A model generated the notes under the pieces. It saw only the letters and a list, made by a program, of their open reading frames with translations. It was not told the origin of the DNA and searched no databases. A program made the position numbers and the translations under genes. 64,000 nucleotides of DNA from Lachnospiraceae bacterium (lineage in GTDB: Bacteria; Bacillota; Clostridia; Lachnospirales; Lachnospiraceae). Numbering within the stretch: the first letter of the stretch is position 1; every line of letters begins with the position of its first letter. Location of the stretch: positions 1 to 64,000 of the forward strand of contig JAILKC010000052.1 in assembly GCA_024694055.1 (NCBI GenBank), read 5' to 3'. This document shows positions 44,770 through 53,169 of the stretch, piece by piece.

Positions 44770-47097
44770 ATGAGAATAACTACTAAGGTTATACAGAGCA
44801 ATTCAATCAACAACATCAATACCAATAAGGTGTTACAGGACAAGTTGAACAATCAGATGGCTACGGAGAAGAAGATAGTACGCCCTTCGGATGATCCGGT
44901 AGTAGCTATCAGAGCGCTGAGACTTCGTACCAACGTAAGCCAGGTTACCCAGTATTATGAGAAGAATGCTCCCGATGCAGAGAGCTGGATGAAGGTTACG
45001 GAAGATTCTCTGACGACAGTGTCAAGCGTCATCACGGATATGATCGAGCAGTGTACCAAGGGCGCTTCCGAAAAACTTACGGCGACTGACAGAACGACCA
45101 TCTTAAATGAGCTTAAGGCTCTGAGAGATGAAGTATATGCCACGGGTAATGCCGATTACGCGGGCAGAAGCGTGTTCACAGGATACAGAACGGAGACCAC
45201 TCTTAAGTATACAGAAGCTGAGAGCAGAAAGTATTCCATCAATGAGCAGCTTAAGAATGATGCTCTTGATACGATCACATATGTCAATTCCGCATATCTT
45301 AACGGGATCAATCAGGTTAACTACAATAACGGCGCTTACTTTGATCCTTCCGGCAAACTTAAGAAGAACTCGGATATGGTGGAGACCGGCATAAGCGAGA
45401 GTACGATCCATCGTATCAGACTTGCTTATGAGAATATAGATGCCGAAGATATAGACTTCAGGATATATAAGGGCGATAAGTATGATGCGGCTGCAAGTAC
45501 TGCTGCTCTTGAGAATGAGCTCAATTACGGAAGAAAGATCTATGATGCGGCCGGTAATGTGATCGTGTCAGGCTCACATGGACTGACTATCACACAGGCA
45601 GCAGAGTTTACGGCTCAGACAGTGCCGGATTCAGCCACCTTTGAAGCAATGAACGCAGCCTCTCCCGGACTTCTGGTAGAAAAAGAAGGCTATCCCGGAG
45701 AGTATGAGGATGCAACTGAGTATGATGCAACGAAGACATATTACAAGCGCACCAAAGATGCACAAATCGGCACATACAACAATAGATCGGTTGGTAATAA
45801 TGGTGATTTCTATACTGAAAATGGTACGAAGTTTGCCAGCACAGGTGATATGGCGAAGGCTCTTGACGGGGGCGAAAAGATCTATGATGCGGCCGGAAAT
45901 GTTATCAGTGAGACAAATGGAGCGTATACATATGCAAATCACCAGCCTGCGCAATATACTACACCCGCGACAGTTGCCACAGAGGCAGCCTTTACATCGG
46001 GTGGCACATGGTATGTACAGGTAGATGGGAAGTATGTTCAGACTGATGTGTATGATCCGACGATTGAATATTGTCATATGACTCAGCCGGAGCAACCGGG
46101 TTCAGTGACTCTTAATGCAAGCAAGGCGTCAGATTATTATATCCGTACCAGAGCTGAGGACCTTCCTGTATCAGAGAGATACCAGACGATGTCTTTTCTC
46201 AATATAGAGGTTGTATCGCAGAACAATATCCCCAATCCTTATCAGAAGATGGCGGAATATGACGAGGCCAATGCAGAAGCAGTTAAAAACGGAGATCCGG
46301 CTACAGACAGAGCTATACTGATACCCGAGACCGGCGAGCTTCTTATAAGCAGCAGCGCATATGAGAAGATCATGAAACTTAAGGATGACGTGACTTCGCC
46401 CACTTATGACGAGGGACAGTTCCAGATAGAGTATAAGAAGACGACATGGAAAAAGGATGATCTTAAGCCTGAGCACTATTTTGCATGTACCGATATGTCT
46501 GATCCCAATCCGATCAATCATATCAGATACAATACGGATTACTTAAGCGGTATAGTGGAAAAGCAGTCCATAGAATATGATGTGGGACTTAATCAGACCA
46601 TTCGCGTCAATACTACGGCTGACGAGGTATTCACTCATGCGATCGGAAGAGATATAGATGATCTTATCACCTCGATGCAGGAAGTGATTGATATGACCGA
46701 GACTGTGGACAGATTTGAAAAGATCAGAAACGGTCTTGATGTGTCGGATCCTCAGTATACCACCATTACCAATCAGATAGATGCGGCGAATAAGGCACTT
46801 ACGTTCTTAAAAGAGAAGAATCAGAAACTGTTCGAGGGTGGTATCACGAAGATGCAGGGACATCTCAATAAGGTCAATGAGGCTACAACAGCCTGCGGTA
46901 CCAGAGAGAAGAAGCTTTCACTCATCCAGAACAGACTTATGAGCCAGAAGACTAACTTCGAGACTCTTGAATCGGAGAATGAGAACGTAGAGATCACAGA
47001 CGTGGCTTTGCAGCTTAAAGGTGCCGAACTTACCTATCAGGCGGCTTTGATGAGCACAAGTAAGATTTTGCAGACATCATTGATGAATTACATCTGA
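44770..47097 (+). CDS. flgL: Hook-associated protein FlgL with large central insertion
   Basis: This 775-aa protein is far longer than typical FlgL (about 300 aa). The conserved ends are clear: N-terminal ITTKVIQSNSINNINTNKVL plus KKIVRPSDDPVVAIRALRLR, and the C-terminal EITDVALQLKGAELTYQAAL followed by LQTSLMNYI. These form the D0/D1 rods of the hook-filament junction. Between residues about 200 and 600 is an insertion rich in Tyr, Asp, Ala and Asn. It contains a duplicated segment (KIYDAAGNVI at about 256 and 370), which I infer forms a surface-exposed domain on the junction ring. AAAGGAG precedes the ATG. Confidence 0.92.
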   Translation: MRITTKVIQSNSINNINTNKVLQDKLNNQMATEKKIVRPSDDPVVAIRALRLRTNVSQVTQYYEKNAPDAESWMKVTEDSLTTVSSVITDMIEQCTKGASEKLTATDRTTILNELKALRDEVYATGNADYAGRSVFTGYRTETTLKYTEAESRKYSINEQLKNDALDTITYVNSAYLNGINQVNYNNGAYFDPSGKLKKNSDMVETGISESTIHRIRLAYENIDAEDIDFRIYKGDKYDAAASTAALENELNYGRKIYDAAGNVIVSGSHGLTITQAAEFTAQTVPDSATFEAMNAASPGLLVEKEGYPGEYEDATEYDATKTYYKRTKDAQIGTYNNRSVGNNGDFYTENGTKFASTGDMAKALDGGEKIYDAAGNVISETNGAYTYANHQPAQYTTPATVATEAAFTSGGTWYVQVDGKYVQTDVYDPTIEYCHMTQPEQPGSVTLNASKASDYYIRTRAEDLPVSERYQTMSFLNIEVVSQNNIPNPYQKMAEYDEANAEAVKNGDPATDRAILIPETGELLISSSAYEKIMKLKDDVTSPTYDEGQFQIEYKKTTWKKDDLKPEHYFACTDMSDPNPINHIRYNTDYLSGIVEKQSIEYDVGLNQTIRVNTTADEVFTHAIGRDIDDLITSMQEVIDMTETVDRFEKIRNGLDVSDPQYTTITNQIDAANKALTFLKEKNQKLFEGGITKMQGHLNKVNEATTACGTREKKLSLIQNRLMSQKTNFETLESENENVEITDVALQLKGAELTYQAALMSTSKILQTSLMNYI
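45535..45906 (+). repeat. Direct repeat pair within the flgL insertion
   Basis: A near-identical 30-bp unit (45535-45564 and 45877-45906; 28 of 30 bases match) is spaced 342 bp apart, an exact multiple of 3. It marks an internal duplication in the exposed domain and could support expansion or contraction by recombination. Confidence 0.7.
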
Positions 47098-47108
47098 TGG
47101 TTTATAAT
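47080..47108 (+). promoter_or_regulatory. Sigma-A-type promoter for fliW-csrA
   Basis: TTGATG (47080-47085) and TATAAT (47103-47108) are spaced by 17 bp. It begins inside the last codons of flgL and would give fliW-csrA transcription independent of the flagellar sigma factor. Confidence 0.65.
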
Positions 47109-47149
47109 GTTTATTGATATAAGTATTACGGACAGGAGGCAGTGCGTAT

Positions 47150-47599
47150 ATGAAAGTTACTACAAGAGTATTTGGGGATATTGACATCGAAGATGAGAAG
47201 ATCATACATTTTCAGGGCGGTATAGTAGGCTTTCCGGATTTGACGGATTTTGCACTTATTCACGATGCAGAGAAGGATGGAGATTCTCCCATCAGATGGA
47301 TGCAGTCACTTCAGGAGCCCAATTTTGCGATGCCCGTTATGGATCCCCTTGCAGTATGCCCGGATTACAATCCCGTGGTAGAGGACGAACTTTTAAGACC
47401 CATCGGTGAGATACATCCCGATTCGGTACTTGTGCTTGTTACGCTCACGGTGCCCAAGAATATCAAGGAGATGTCAGTGAATCTCCAGGCACCTTTTGTA
47501 ATAAATGCCGATGAGAAGAAGGCATGCCAGATAATAGTGGATTCTGATAAGTATCCCGTACGTTTCCCTATATACGATATTATTAAGAAGGAGGACTAG
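47150..47599 (+). CDS. fliW: Flagellar assembly factor FliW
   Basis: This 149-aa FliW protein binds flagellin and, when free, antagonises CsrA (partner switch known in B. subtilis). The N-terminal pattern TRVFGDIDIEDEKIIHFQGG and IVGFPDLTDFALI is typical, as is the C-terminal NLQAPFVINADEKKACQIIV. AGGAGG lies about 11 nt before the ATG. It ends 1 bp before csrA, so the antagonist pair is coexpressed. Confidence 0.95.
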   Translation: MKVTTRVFGDIDIEDEKIIHFQGGIVGFPDLTDFALIHDAEKDGDSPIRWMQSLQEPNFAMPVMDPLAVCPDYNPVVEDELLRPIGEIHPDSVLVLVTLTVPKNIKEMSVNLQAPFVINADEKKACQIIVDSDKYPVRFPIYDIIKKED

Positions 47600-47600
47600 G

Positions 47601-47819
47601 ATGTTAGCATTATCACGTAAGAAGAACGAGGCCCTCGTTATTAATAATAATATAGAGGTGACCGTACTTGAGATTAAGGGTGATCAGGTCAAGATCGGTA
47701 TTACCGCACCCAAGGAGATTCCCGTATATCGTAAGGAAGTATATCTCCAGATCCAGAAGGAGAATGAGGACGCTATGAGTTCTACCAATCTCACGGCTCT
47801 TTCAGATCTCTTCAAATGA
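47601..47819 (+). CDS. csrA: RNA-binding carbon storage regulator CsrA
   Basis: This 72-aa dimeric RNA-binding protein blocks translation of flagellin mRNA at GGA motifs. The beta strands MLALSRKKNEALVINNNIEV and VKIGITAPKEIPVYRKEVY include the RNA-contact Leu4 and the Arg (VYRKEV) region. A short C-terminal extension (to residue 72) exceeds the E. coli protein (61 aa), as is common in Firmicutes. GGAGG lies 6 nt upstream, inside the fliW end. The flagellin target gene is not in this window. Confidence 0.95.
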   Translation: MLALSRKKNEALVINNNIEVTVLEIKGDQVKIGITAPKEIPVYRKEVYLQIQKENEDAMSSTNLTALSDLFK

Positions 47820-47871
47820 TCCTGCGTGCGCAGGCAGCAGATCGATTTTTGAAAAAATTCGGATCAGCTAT

Positions 47872-47898
47872 TAATTAATTTGTTACATAAGCCGATAT
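47872..47898 (+). promoter_or_regulatory. Sigma-28-type promoter of the flaG-fliD operon
   Basis: GCCGATAT (47891-47898) matches the SigD -10 element. TAAT (47872-47875) stands in the -35 position with 16 bp between it and CCGATAT (consensus TAAA-N14/16-CCGATAT). The start site near 47905 falls inside the hairpin of the fliW-csrA terminator, so the flaG transcript would lose part of the 5' arm. Confidence 0.6.
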
Positions 47899-47932
47899 AA
47901 AGGTTAGCAGGATTACTATGCTAACCTTTTTT
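47899..47932 (+). terminator. Terminator of the flgM-to-csrA operon
   Basis: A perfect 11-bp stem (47899-47909 with 47919-47929) with a 9-nt loop ends in six T residues. It lies 79 bp after the csrA stop. Confidence 0.9.
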
Positions 47933-48028
47933 ACTCATATATATTGGAAAAGTCGCGAATTCCCAATGTATATGAGCCGTGATACAGTTAATTGTTTTAT
48001 TCTAATGATCGCAAGGAGGTGAATCATT

Positions 48029-48451
48029 ATGGCAATCGAACCAATCGGAACCATGACGGCTATGCAGGTACAGAATACAGTAAAAGTACAACCTGTAGAG
48101 AAACAGGCTAATTCGCAGAACACGGATGTTGTATCGGAGAATTCGGCTACACCGAAGCTTGATGATACCACTGCGGAAGTGGCCAAAGTGTCTGAAGAAG
48201 GCAAGAATTACAATAACCAGGAGCAGAAGGAGCCTGATCTTGAACAGATCAAGAAGGCTGTTGAGAACATTAACAAGAAGATGAATACCGAAGCGGTATT
48301 CGGGATCCACGAAGAGACCAATCGTGTGACCATTAAGCTTGTGGACAGAGATACCAAAAAGACCATCAAGGAACTTCCACCCGAGAAGACTCTTGACATG
48401 ATCGCCAAGGTATGGGAGATGGCAGGTATTCTGATCGACGAGAAGCGATAG
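48029..48451 (+). CDS. flaG: FlaG family protein
   Basis: This 140-aa protein has a disordered polar N-terminal half and the conserved FlaG domain at 75-140 (VFGIHEETNRVTIKLVDRDT, IKELPPEKTLDMIAKVWEMA). FlaG proteins influence filament length in several bacteria. AAGGAGGTG precedes the ATG. It is the first gene after the second sigma-28-like promoter and lies 9 bp before fliD. Confidence 0.92.
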   Translation: MAIEPIGTMTAMQVQNTVKVQPVEKQANSQNTDVVSENSATPKLDDTTAEVAKVSEEGKNYNNQEQKEPDLEQIKKAVENINKKMNTEAVFGIHEETNRVTIKLVDRDTKKTIKELPPEKTLDMIAKVWEMAGILIDEKR

Positions 48452-48460
48452 GAGGTGCCT

Positions 48461-49993
48461 ATGCCGGTTAGATTATCAGGAATGAATTCAGGACTTGATA
48501 CAGAAGCTATCGTAGCTGAACTGGTCAAGGCTAAATCCACAAAAAAAGAGAATCTTGAGAAAGATCAGAAGAAACTGAGCTGGAAGCAGGATGCATGGAA
48601 AGAGCTTAATACCAAGATATACGGGCTCTACAGCAAGACTTTGTCCGATATGAGATTTTCCACAGCATATCTTAAGAAGACTACCAAGTCATCCAACAGT
48701 GCGGTGTCTGTAGTGACAGGCGCCAATGCTCCGGAGACACAGCAGTCGCTTAAGATTACCAGTATGGCCAAAGCCGGCTATCTGACCGGTGAAGAACTCA
48801 AGGTATATGATGCGGTTCAGGACAAGTATAATAAGGCCAGCTACACCTCTTCCACCACGATGGATTCAATAGAGGGTATGGATTTTTCGTCTGTTGATAC
48901 GAAGACGATCACTGTTAAGATCAACGGATCGGATGAAGCGGTTGATATCGAACTTACAGCAGGCAAGAAGATAAGTGACGTTATCAATGAACTGAACGCT
49001 GCAGGCGTAAAGGCCAATTTTGACGAGAAGAATCAGCGATTCTATATAGCTGCTTCAGGCATGGGTGCAGATAAGGACTTTAAGATCACAGGTGATCCAT
49101 CATCGCTCAGGGCACTTGGACTTGATTATGATAATCTGGCTGAGCCTCAGGGCAAGAAGATTGGCGGTTCCAACGCACAGATCGTACTTAACGGGCAGAC
49201 ATATACATCTGATACCAATACTTTTGAGATCAATGATCTTACCATTACGATCAACAATATGACATCCGACGATATCACTCTCACGACTACTCAGGATACG
49301 GACGGAATATATGAAAATATCAAGAAGTTCTTAAAAGAGTACAATGAGCTCATCAAAGAGATGGACAAGCTCTACAATGCAGAGAGTGCCAGCAAGTACA
49401 AGATGCTTTCCGACGATGAGAAGGAGGCAATGAACGAAGATGACGTCAAGGAGTGGGAGGACAAGATCAAGTCCGCACTCCTTCGTAAGGATTCTACGCT
49501 TGGCGGAGTTGCAAGTGCCATGAAGGAGATCATGTTAAGCGGAGTGACTCTTGAGAGTGGCAAGAAGATGTATTTAAGCGATTTCGGTATCGGAACGCTC
49601 AGTTATTTCTCTGCACCGGATAATGAGAAGAGCACATATCATATAGACGGTGATAAGGATGATGAATCCACATCAGGCAACGTGGACAAGCTTAAAGCCA
49701 TGATAGCATCGAATCCCGAAGAAGTGACCGAGTTCTTCACGGGACTTTGTAAGAACCTGTACAATAAGCTTGATAAGCTTATGGCCAGCACTGATTACAG
49801 TTCAGCGTTCACGATATATAATGACAAGTCATTAAAGACAGAGTACGAAGGCTATAAGGATAAGATCAGTAAACAGGAAGAGAAGATCAACACATGGGAA
49901 GATTTCTACTACAAGAAATTTACCCGTATGGAGACCGCAATGGCCAAGCTGCAGAGTCAGGAAAGCGCAATAAGCGGACTTTTCAACAGCTGA
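48461..49993 (+). CDS. fliD: Flagellar filament cap protein FliD
   Basis: This 510-aa filament cap (HAP2) protein promotes flagellin polymerisation at the tip. It has the N-terminal signature RLSGMNSGLDTEAIVAELVK, and a C-terminal coiled region ending with YYKKFTRMETAMAKLQSQES and GLFNS. ATG 48461 follows AGGAGG by 6 nt; a GTG at 48455 overlaps that site. A second, divergent FliD-like protein is encoded at 55605-56969. Confidence 0.94.
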   Translation: MPVRLSGMNSGLDTEAIVAELVKAKSTKKENLEKDQKKLSWKQDAWKELNTKIYGLYSKTLSDMRFSTAYLKKTTKSSNSAVSVVTGANAPETQQSLKITSMAKAGYLTGEELKVYDAVQDKYNKASYTSSTTMDSIEGMDFSSVDTKTITVKINGSDEAVDIELTAGKKISDVINELNAAGVKANFDEKNQRFYIAASGMGADKDFKITGDPSSLRALGLDYDNLAEPQGKKIGGSNAQIVLNGQTYTSDTNTFEINDLTITINNMTSDDITLTTTQDTDGIYENIKKFLKEYNELIKEMDKLYNAESASKYKMLSDDEKEAMNEDDVKEWEDKIKSALLRKDSTLGGVASAMKEIMLSGVTLESGKKMYLSDFGIGTLSYFSAPDNEKSTYHIDGDKDDESTSGNVDKLKAMIASNPEEVTEFFTGLCKNLYNKLDKLMASTDYSSAFTIYNDKSLKTEYEGYKDKISKQEEKINTWEDFYYKKFTRMETAMAKLQSQESAISGLFNS

Positions 49994-50084
49994 TCACATA
50001 TGTGCACTTAAGGCTTTTGAGTAGAAAAGCAACGGCCTATAGTGTATAATACAAATACATTTATTACATGGAGGTAAGAGCAGG

Positions 50085-50468
50085 ATGGCACTTCCTAACG
50101 CTTATACACAATATAATAACAGTAAGATTCTTACGGCATCACCCGCTGAGCTTACGCTTATGCTTTATGACGGAGCGATTAAGTTCTGTAATATAGCGAT
50201 CATGGGTATAGAGCAGAAGGATATTCAGAAGGCTCACAACAATATAGTCAGGGTACAGCGTATCATAGAGGAGTTCAGAAGTACTTTGGACCGTAAGTAC
50301 CCGGTGGCTGAAGATTTTGACAGAGTATATGTATATCTGCTGCAGAGACTGCTTGAAGCCAATCTTCACAAAGATCCGGAGATTTTGAAAGAAGTGCTTG
50401 AACATTTAAGATCCATGAGAGATACATGGGTAGAGGTCATGAAGAAGAACAAGTACAAAGGTGCATAA
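50085..50468 (+). CDS. fliS: Flagellin export chaperone FliS
   Basis: This 127-aa four-helix protein binds the C-terminus of flagellin and prevents early polymerisation. The family start YTQYNNSKILTASPAELTLM and the LYDGAIKFCNIA helix are clear. The ATG has GGAGGTAAGAG upstream. It follows fliD by 91 bp, and a terminator lies 12 bp after its stop. A TATAAT at 50045 has no matching -35. Confidence 0.95.
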   Translation: MALPNAYTQYNNSKILTASPAELTLMLYDGAIKFCNIAIMGIEQKDIQKAHNNIVRVQRIIEEFRSTLDRKYPVAEDFDRVYVYLLQRLLEANLHKDPEILKEVLEHLRSMRDTWVEVMKKNKYKGA

Positions 50469-50480
50469 AGGTCTATGAAC

Positions 50481-50509
50481 AGAGGTCCACTTCCGTGGGC
50501 CTCTTTTTT
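50481..50509 (+). terminator. Terminator after fliS
   Basis: A 10-bp stem (50481-50490 with 50495-50504) with one G-U pair and a 4-nt loop is followed by a T tract to 50509. It ends the flaG-fliD-fliS transcript. Confidence 0.88.
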
Positions 50510-50510
50510 G

Positions 50511-50519
50511 TGGTATAAT
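50511..50519 (+). promoter_or_regulatory. Possible extended -10 promoter before the FliT-like gene
   Basis: TGGTATAAT matches the extended -10 pattern TGnTATAAT and follows the fliS terminator directly. No clear -35 is present. It would give a leader of about 33 nt. Confidence 0.45.
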
Positions 50520-50557
50520 TTCAGGGAAACAGGGTTACGTATCAATGGAGAATGGTT

Positions 50558-51031
50558 ATGCTTGACAGATATCTTAAGATTCTAAGTGAGAGCCTTGATA
50601 AGAAGGCGGATATTTTGAAAAATATTGAGAGACTCAGTAAGGAGCAGAGTGAGCTGATAGACAATGATGCGACATATGAGGATATAGATGCCAATATGGA
50701 TGCCAAGGATGCGCTTATCAGCGAGATAATCAAGCTTGATGAGGGCTTTGAGGCTATGTATGACAATATTAAGAGTTCACTTAATGAAAGCCCCCGGGAG
50801 CATAAGGATCAGATAGCGGATATTCAGGAGAAGATCAGAACGGTAATGGGACTTGGCGCTTCCATAGAAGCTATAGAAGCCCGCAATAAAGACAGAATGG
50901 AGAAGCGCTTCGCAGAGGAAAAGAGGACTTTACAGGATGCGCGTAAGGTCTCCACAGCGGCATATGACTACTATAAGGTTACCAACAAGCTTAATGTTGT
51001 TACGCCGCAGTTTATGGATAAGAAGAAATAA
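50558..51031 (+). CDS. FliT/FlgN-like flagellar chaperone (tentative)
   Basis: This 157-aa, almost wholly helical acidic protein has long coiled-coil stretches (YLKILSESLDKKADILKNIE, then MGLGASIEAIEARNKDRMEK). Position right after fliS is where fliT usually stands, and size and helix pattern fit FliT/FlgN-type export chaperones, which often diverge beyond recognition. The C-terminus (VVTPQFMDKKK) resembles other clostridial members of this group. I chose ATG 50558, 7 nt after GGAG, over ATG 50552. The function is inferred from context and shape, not from a motif. Confidence 0.6.
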   Translation: MLDRYLKILSESLDKKADILKNIERLSKEQSELIDNDATYEDIDANMDAKDALISEIIKLDEGFEAMYDNIKSSLNESPREHKDQIADIQEKIRTVMGLGASIEAIEARNKDRMEKRFAEEKRTLQDARKVSTAAYDYYKVTNKLNVVTPQFMDKKK

Positions 51032-51069
51032 TGGGGTAAGCAAGGGTTACAAATGTAAGGAGGGGTAGC

Positions 51070-51978
51070 GTGAAGATACAACAGCTTAGCGGCGGACTGG
51101 CCAGCCAGGTCTTTCAGTATGTGTTTTTAAGATGCGGTGAGATGGCTGACAGCAGTCACAAATGGTATCTGGATGATTCGGCATATTTTTCCGGCAATGT
51201 ATATAACGGATATGAGCTTGAGAAGGTGTTTGGGGTAAAGCCGAAGTTGCTCAGTCGTTTTTTTGAACCGGATGTATGGAGTGAATATGTTGAGCTTAAA
51301 GCCAAAGGCATGAGTATCCCCGAGATGTTTTTGAAGTGCGGTGAGGATATTGTCATGTATGCCGAGACGGATGACTATATGATGACTAATCCATTCTCGG
51401 GAGAGGTATTCCGTATGGAACCGGTGGGTCCGTTCTATCCGGATATACTCAATCTCAATGCGGACAATCTATACTATCACGGCACGTGGATAGATGAGAA
51501 CTGGTTTGAACTCCATAAGGATATATTCCTTGATGAACTTAAGTTTCCGGAGATCACAGGCAAGCAGGCCTGTAAGTATCTTAAACAGATAGATGATTGC
51601 TATGCCGTGGCACTCCATATCAGACGCGGAGATTATCTGGATCTTGGTATCAACCTTGAGACCACCTATTACAGGGAGGCTTTGGAGAAACTTGCAGATT
51701 ATCGTAAGGATTATGAACTCTTCGTATTCTCAGATGATCTGTATTGGTGCAATCAGCATTCGGGTGAACTCGGACTTCAGTTCGCACCGAAAGTGACATA
51801 TGTGTCAGGTAACTTCGGCAAGGAGAGTTATGTGGATCTTCAGTTGATGAGCAGATGCAAGGGACTGATCATGGCCAACAGCGCTTTTTCATATCTGTCT
51901 GCTCTGCTCAACAGGGAACTTGACTTCTGTGTGGGACCAGACAAGACGGATCTTGAGTTTGAGGATATCAAAAGATAA
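51070..51978 (+). CDS. GT11-family glycosyltransferase (alpha-1,2-fucosyltransferase-like)
   Basis: This 302-aa protein has the GT11 N-terminal motif LSGGLASQVFQYVFLR and the donor-binding signature HIRRGDYLD (His183-Asp191), plus the late SAFSYLSALLN segment. GT11 enzymes move fucose from GDP-fucose in alpha-1,2 linkage onto galactosides. The start is GTG 51070 behind AAGGAGGGG. It sits between the FliT-like gene and glf, so it may act on a surface polysaccharide or on flagellar glycans. No GDP-fucose synthesis gene is in the window. Confidence 0.85.
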   Translation: MKIQQLSGGLASQVFQYVFLRCGEMADSSHKWYLDDSAYFSGNVYNGYELEKVFGVKPKLLSRFFEPDVWSEYVELKAKGMSIPEMFLKCGEDIVMYAETDDYMMTNPFSGEVFRMEPVGPFYPDILNLNADNLYYHGTWIDENWFELHKDIFLDELKFPEITGKQACKYLKQIDDCYAVALHIRRGDYLDLGINLETTYYREALEKLADYRKDYELFVFSDDLYWCNQHSGELGLQFAPKVTYVSGNFGKESYVDLQLMSRCKGLIMANSAFSYLSALLNRELDFCVGPDKTDLEFEDIKR

Positions 51979-52026
51979 GAGGGAGAGTGTGAGCAGACTT
52001 ATATCTGCCATAGTGGATAAGGAAAT

Positions 52027-53169
52027 ATGAGATACGATTATTTGATAGTTGGAGCGGGACTGTATGGTGCAGTCTTTGCGCATGAATTAAAGAAAGCGGG
52101 CAGCAGTTGCCTTGTAATAGATAAAAGAGAGCATATCGCGGGCAACGTATACACCGAGAATATGTCAGGGATCAATGTCCATATGTATGGCGCCCATATT
52201 TTCCATACGAGTAATAAGAGGGTATGGCAGTATGTAGGGCAGTTCGCTGAATTCAATAATTATATCAATTCACCTGTGGCAGTGTATGGAGATGAGCTTT
52301 ACAATCTTCCCTTCAATATGAATACGTTCCATGGACTGTGGGGCGTCAAGACTCCCGAGCAGGCGAGGCGCAAGCTTGATGAGGAGATAGCTTCGGCAAG
52401 GGAACTTTTGGGAGACGGAGAACCGGCCAACCTTGAACAGCAGGCATTAAGACTTGTGGGACGTGACATATACGAGAAGCTTATCAAGGGTTATACGGAG
52501 AAACAGTGGGGAAGAGACTGCACGGACCTTCCTGCTTTTATCATCCGCAGGCTTCCCGTGAGATTCACATACGATAACAATTACTTTAATGACAGATATC
52601 AGGGCATACCCATGGGAGGCTATACCGGTATAGTAGAGAAACTGCTTGATGGGATCCCTGTCAGACTTGGGTGCTCGTACAAGGAGTTTAGGGCAGAATG
52701 TGAAGCTAAGGGATCAGAGGCGGATACTTTTGCCAAGATACTGTATACCGGTATGATCGATGAGTTCTATGACTACAGATTCGGCGAGCTCGAATACAGG
52801 ACTCTTAAATTTGAGACCGAGATGCTTACGGGCGTTGAGAACTACCAAGGCAATGCCGTGGTGAATTATACCGAGAGGCAGATTCCTTATACACGCATAA
52901 TCGAGCACAAGCATTTTGAATATGAAAAAAGTCCCGATACGGTCATCACAAAGGAGTATCCGGGTAAGTGGAGCAAGGGAGACGAGCCTTATTATCCGGT
53001 AAATGATGAGCGCAACAGCGCTTTGTACGAAAAGTATAAAGAACTGGCAGATTCCGAACGTGACATCATATTCGGAGGTCGGCTCGGACAGTATAAATAC
53101 TACGACATGGATAAGGTTATTGAGGCTGCGCTTGATGCGGCAGATAAGGAGATAGAGGGCCTGATGTAA
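52027..53169 (+). CDS. glf: UDP-galactopyranose mutase
   Basis: This 380-aa flavoenzyme interconverts UDP-galactopyranose and UDP-galactofuranose, the donor for galactofuranose in surface glycans. It has the FAD Rossmann motif YLIVGAGLYGAVFAHELKKA at the N-terminus. Further conserved segments are GAHIFHTSNKRVW, YTEKQWGRD, RLPVRFTYDNNYF and the late GRLGQYKYYDMDKVI. AAGGA lies 4 nt before the ATG. A 13-codon GTG-initiated frame (51989-52030) ends across this start codon (ATGA) and could couple translation. Confidence 0.95.
   Translation: MRYDYLIVGAGLYGAVFAHELKKAGSSCLVIDKREHIAGNVYTENMSGINVHMYGAHIFHTSNKRVWQYVGQFAEFNNYINSPVAVYGDELYNLPFNMNTFHGLWGVKTPEQARRKLDEEIASARELLGDGEPANLEQQALRLVGRDIYEKLIKGYTEKQWGRDCTDLPAFIIRRLPVRFTYDNNYFNDRYQGIPMGGYTGIVEKLLDGIPVRLGCSYKEFRAECEAKGSEADTFAKILYTGMIDEFYDYRFGELEYRTLKFETEMLTGVENYQGNAVVNYTERQIPYTRIIEHKHFEYEKSPDTVITKEYPGKWSKGDEPYYPVNDERNSALYEKYKELADSERDIIFGGRLGQYKYYDMDKVIEAALDAADKEIEGLM

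Noticed and set aside
47821-47834. GC palindrome directly after csrA as the operon terminator
   Set aside because: No T tract follows and the loop would be only 2-4 nt; the hairpin at 47899-47932 is the better terminator.
48861-48905. Possible frameshift or domain break in fliD
   Set aside because: The reading frame is continuous and both conserved FliD ends are in the same frame.
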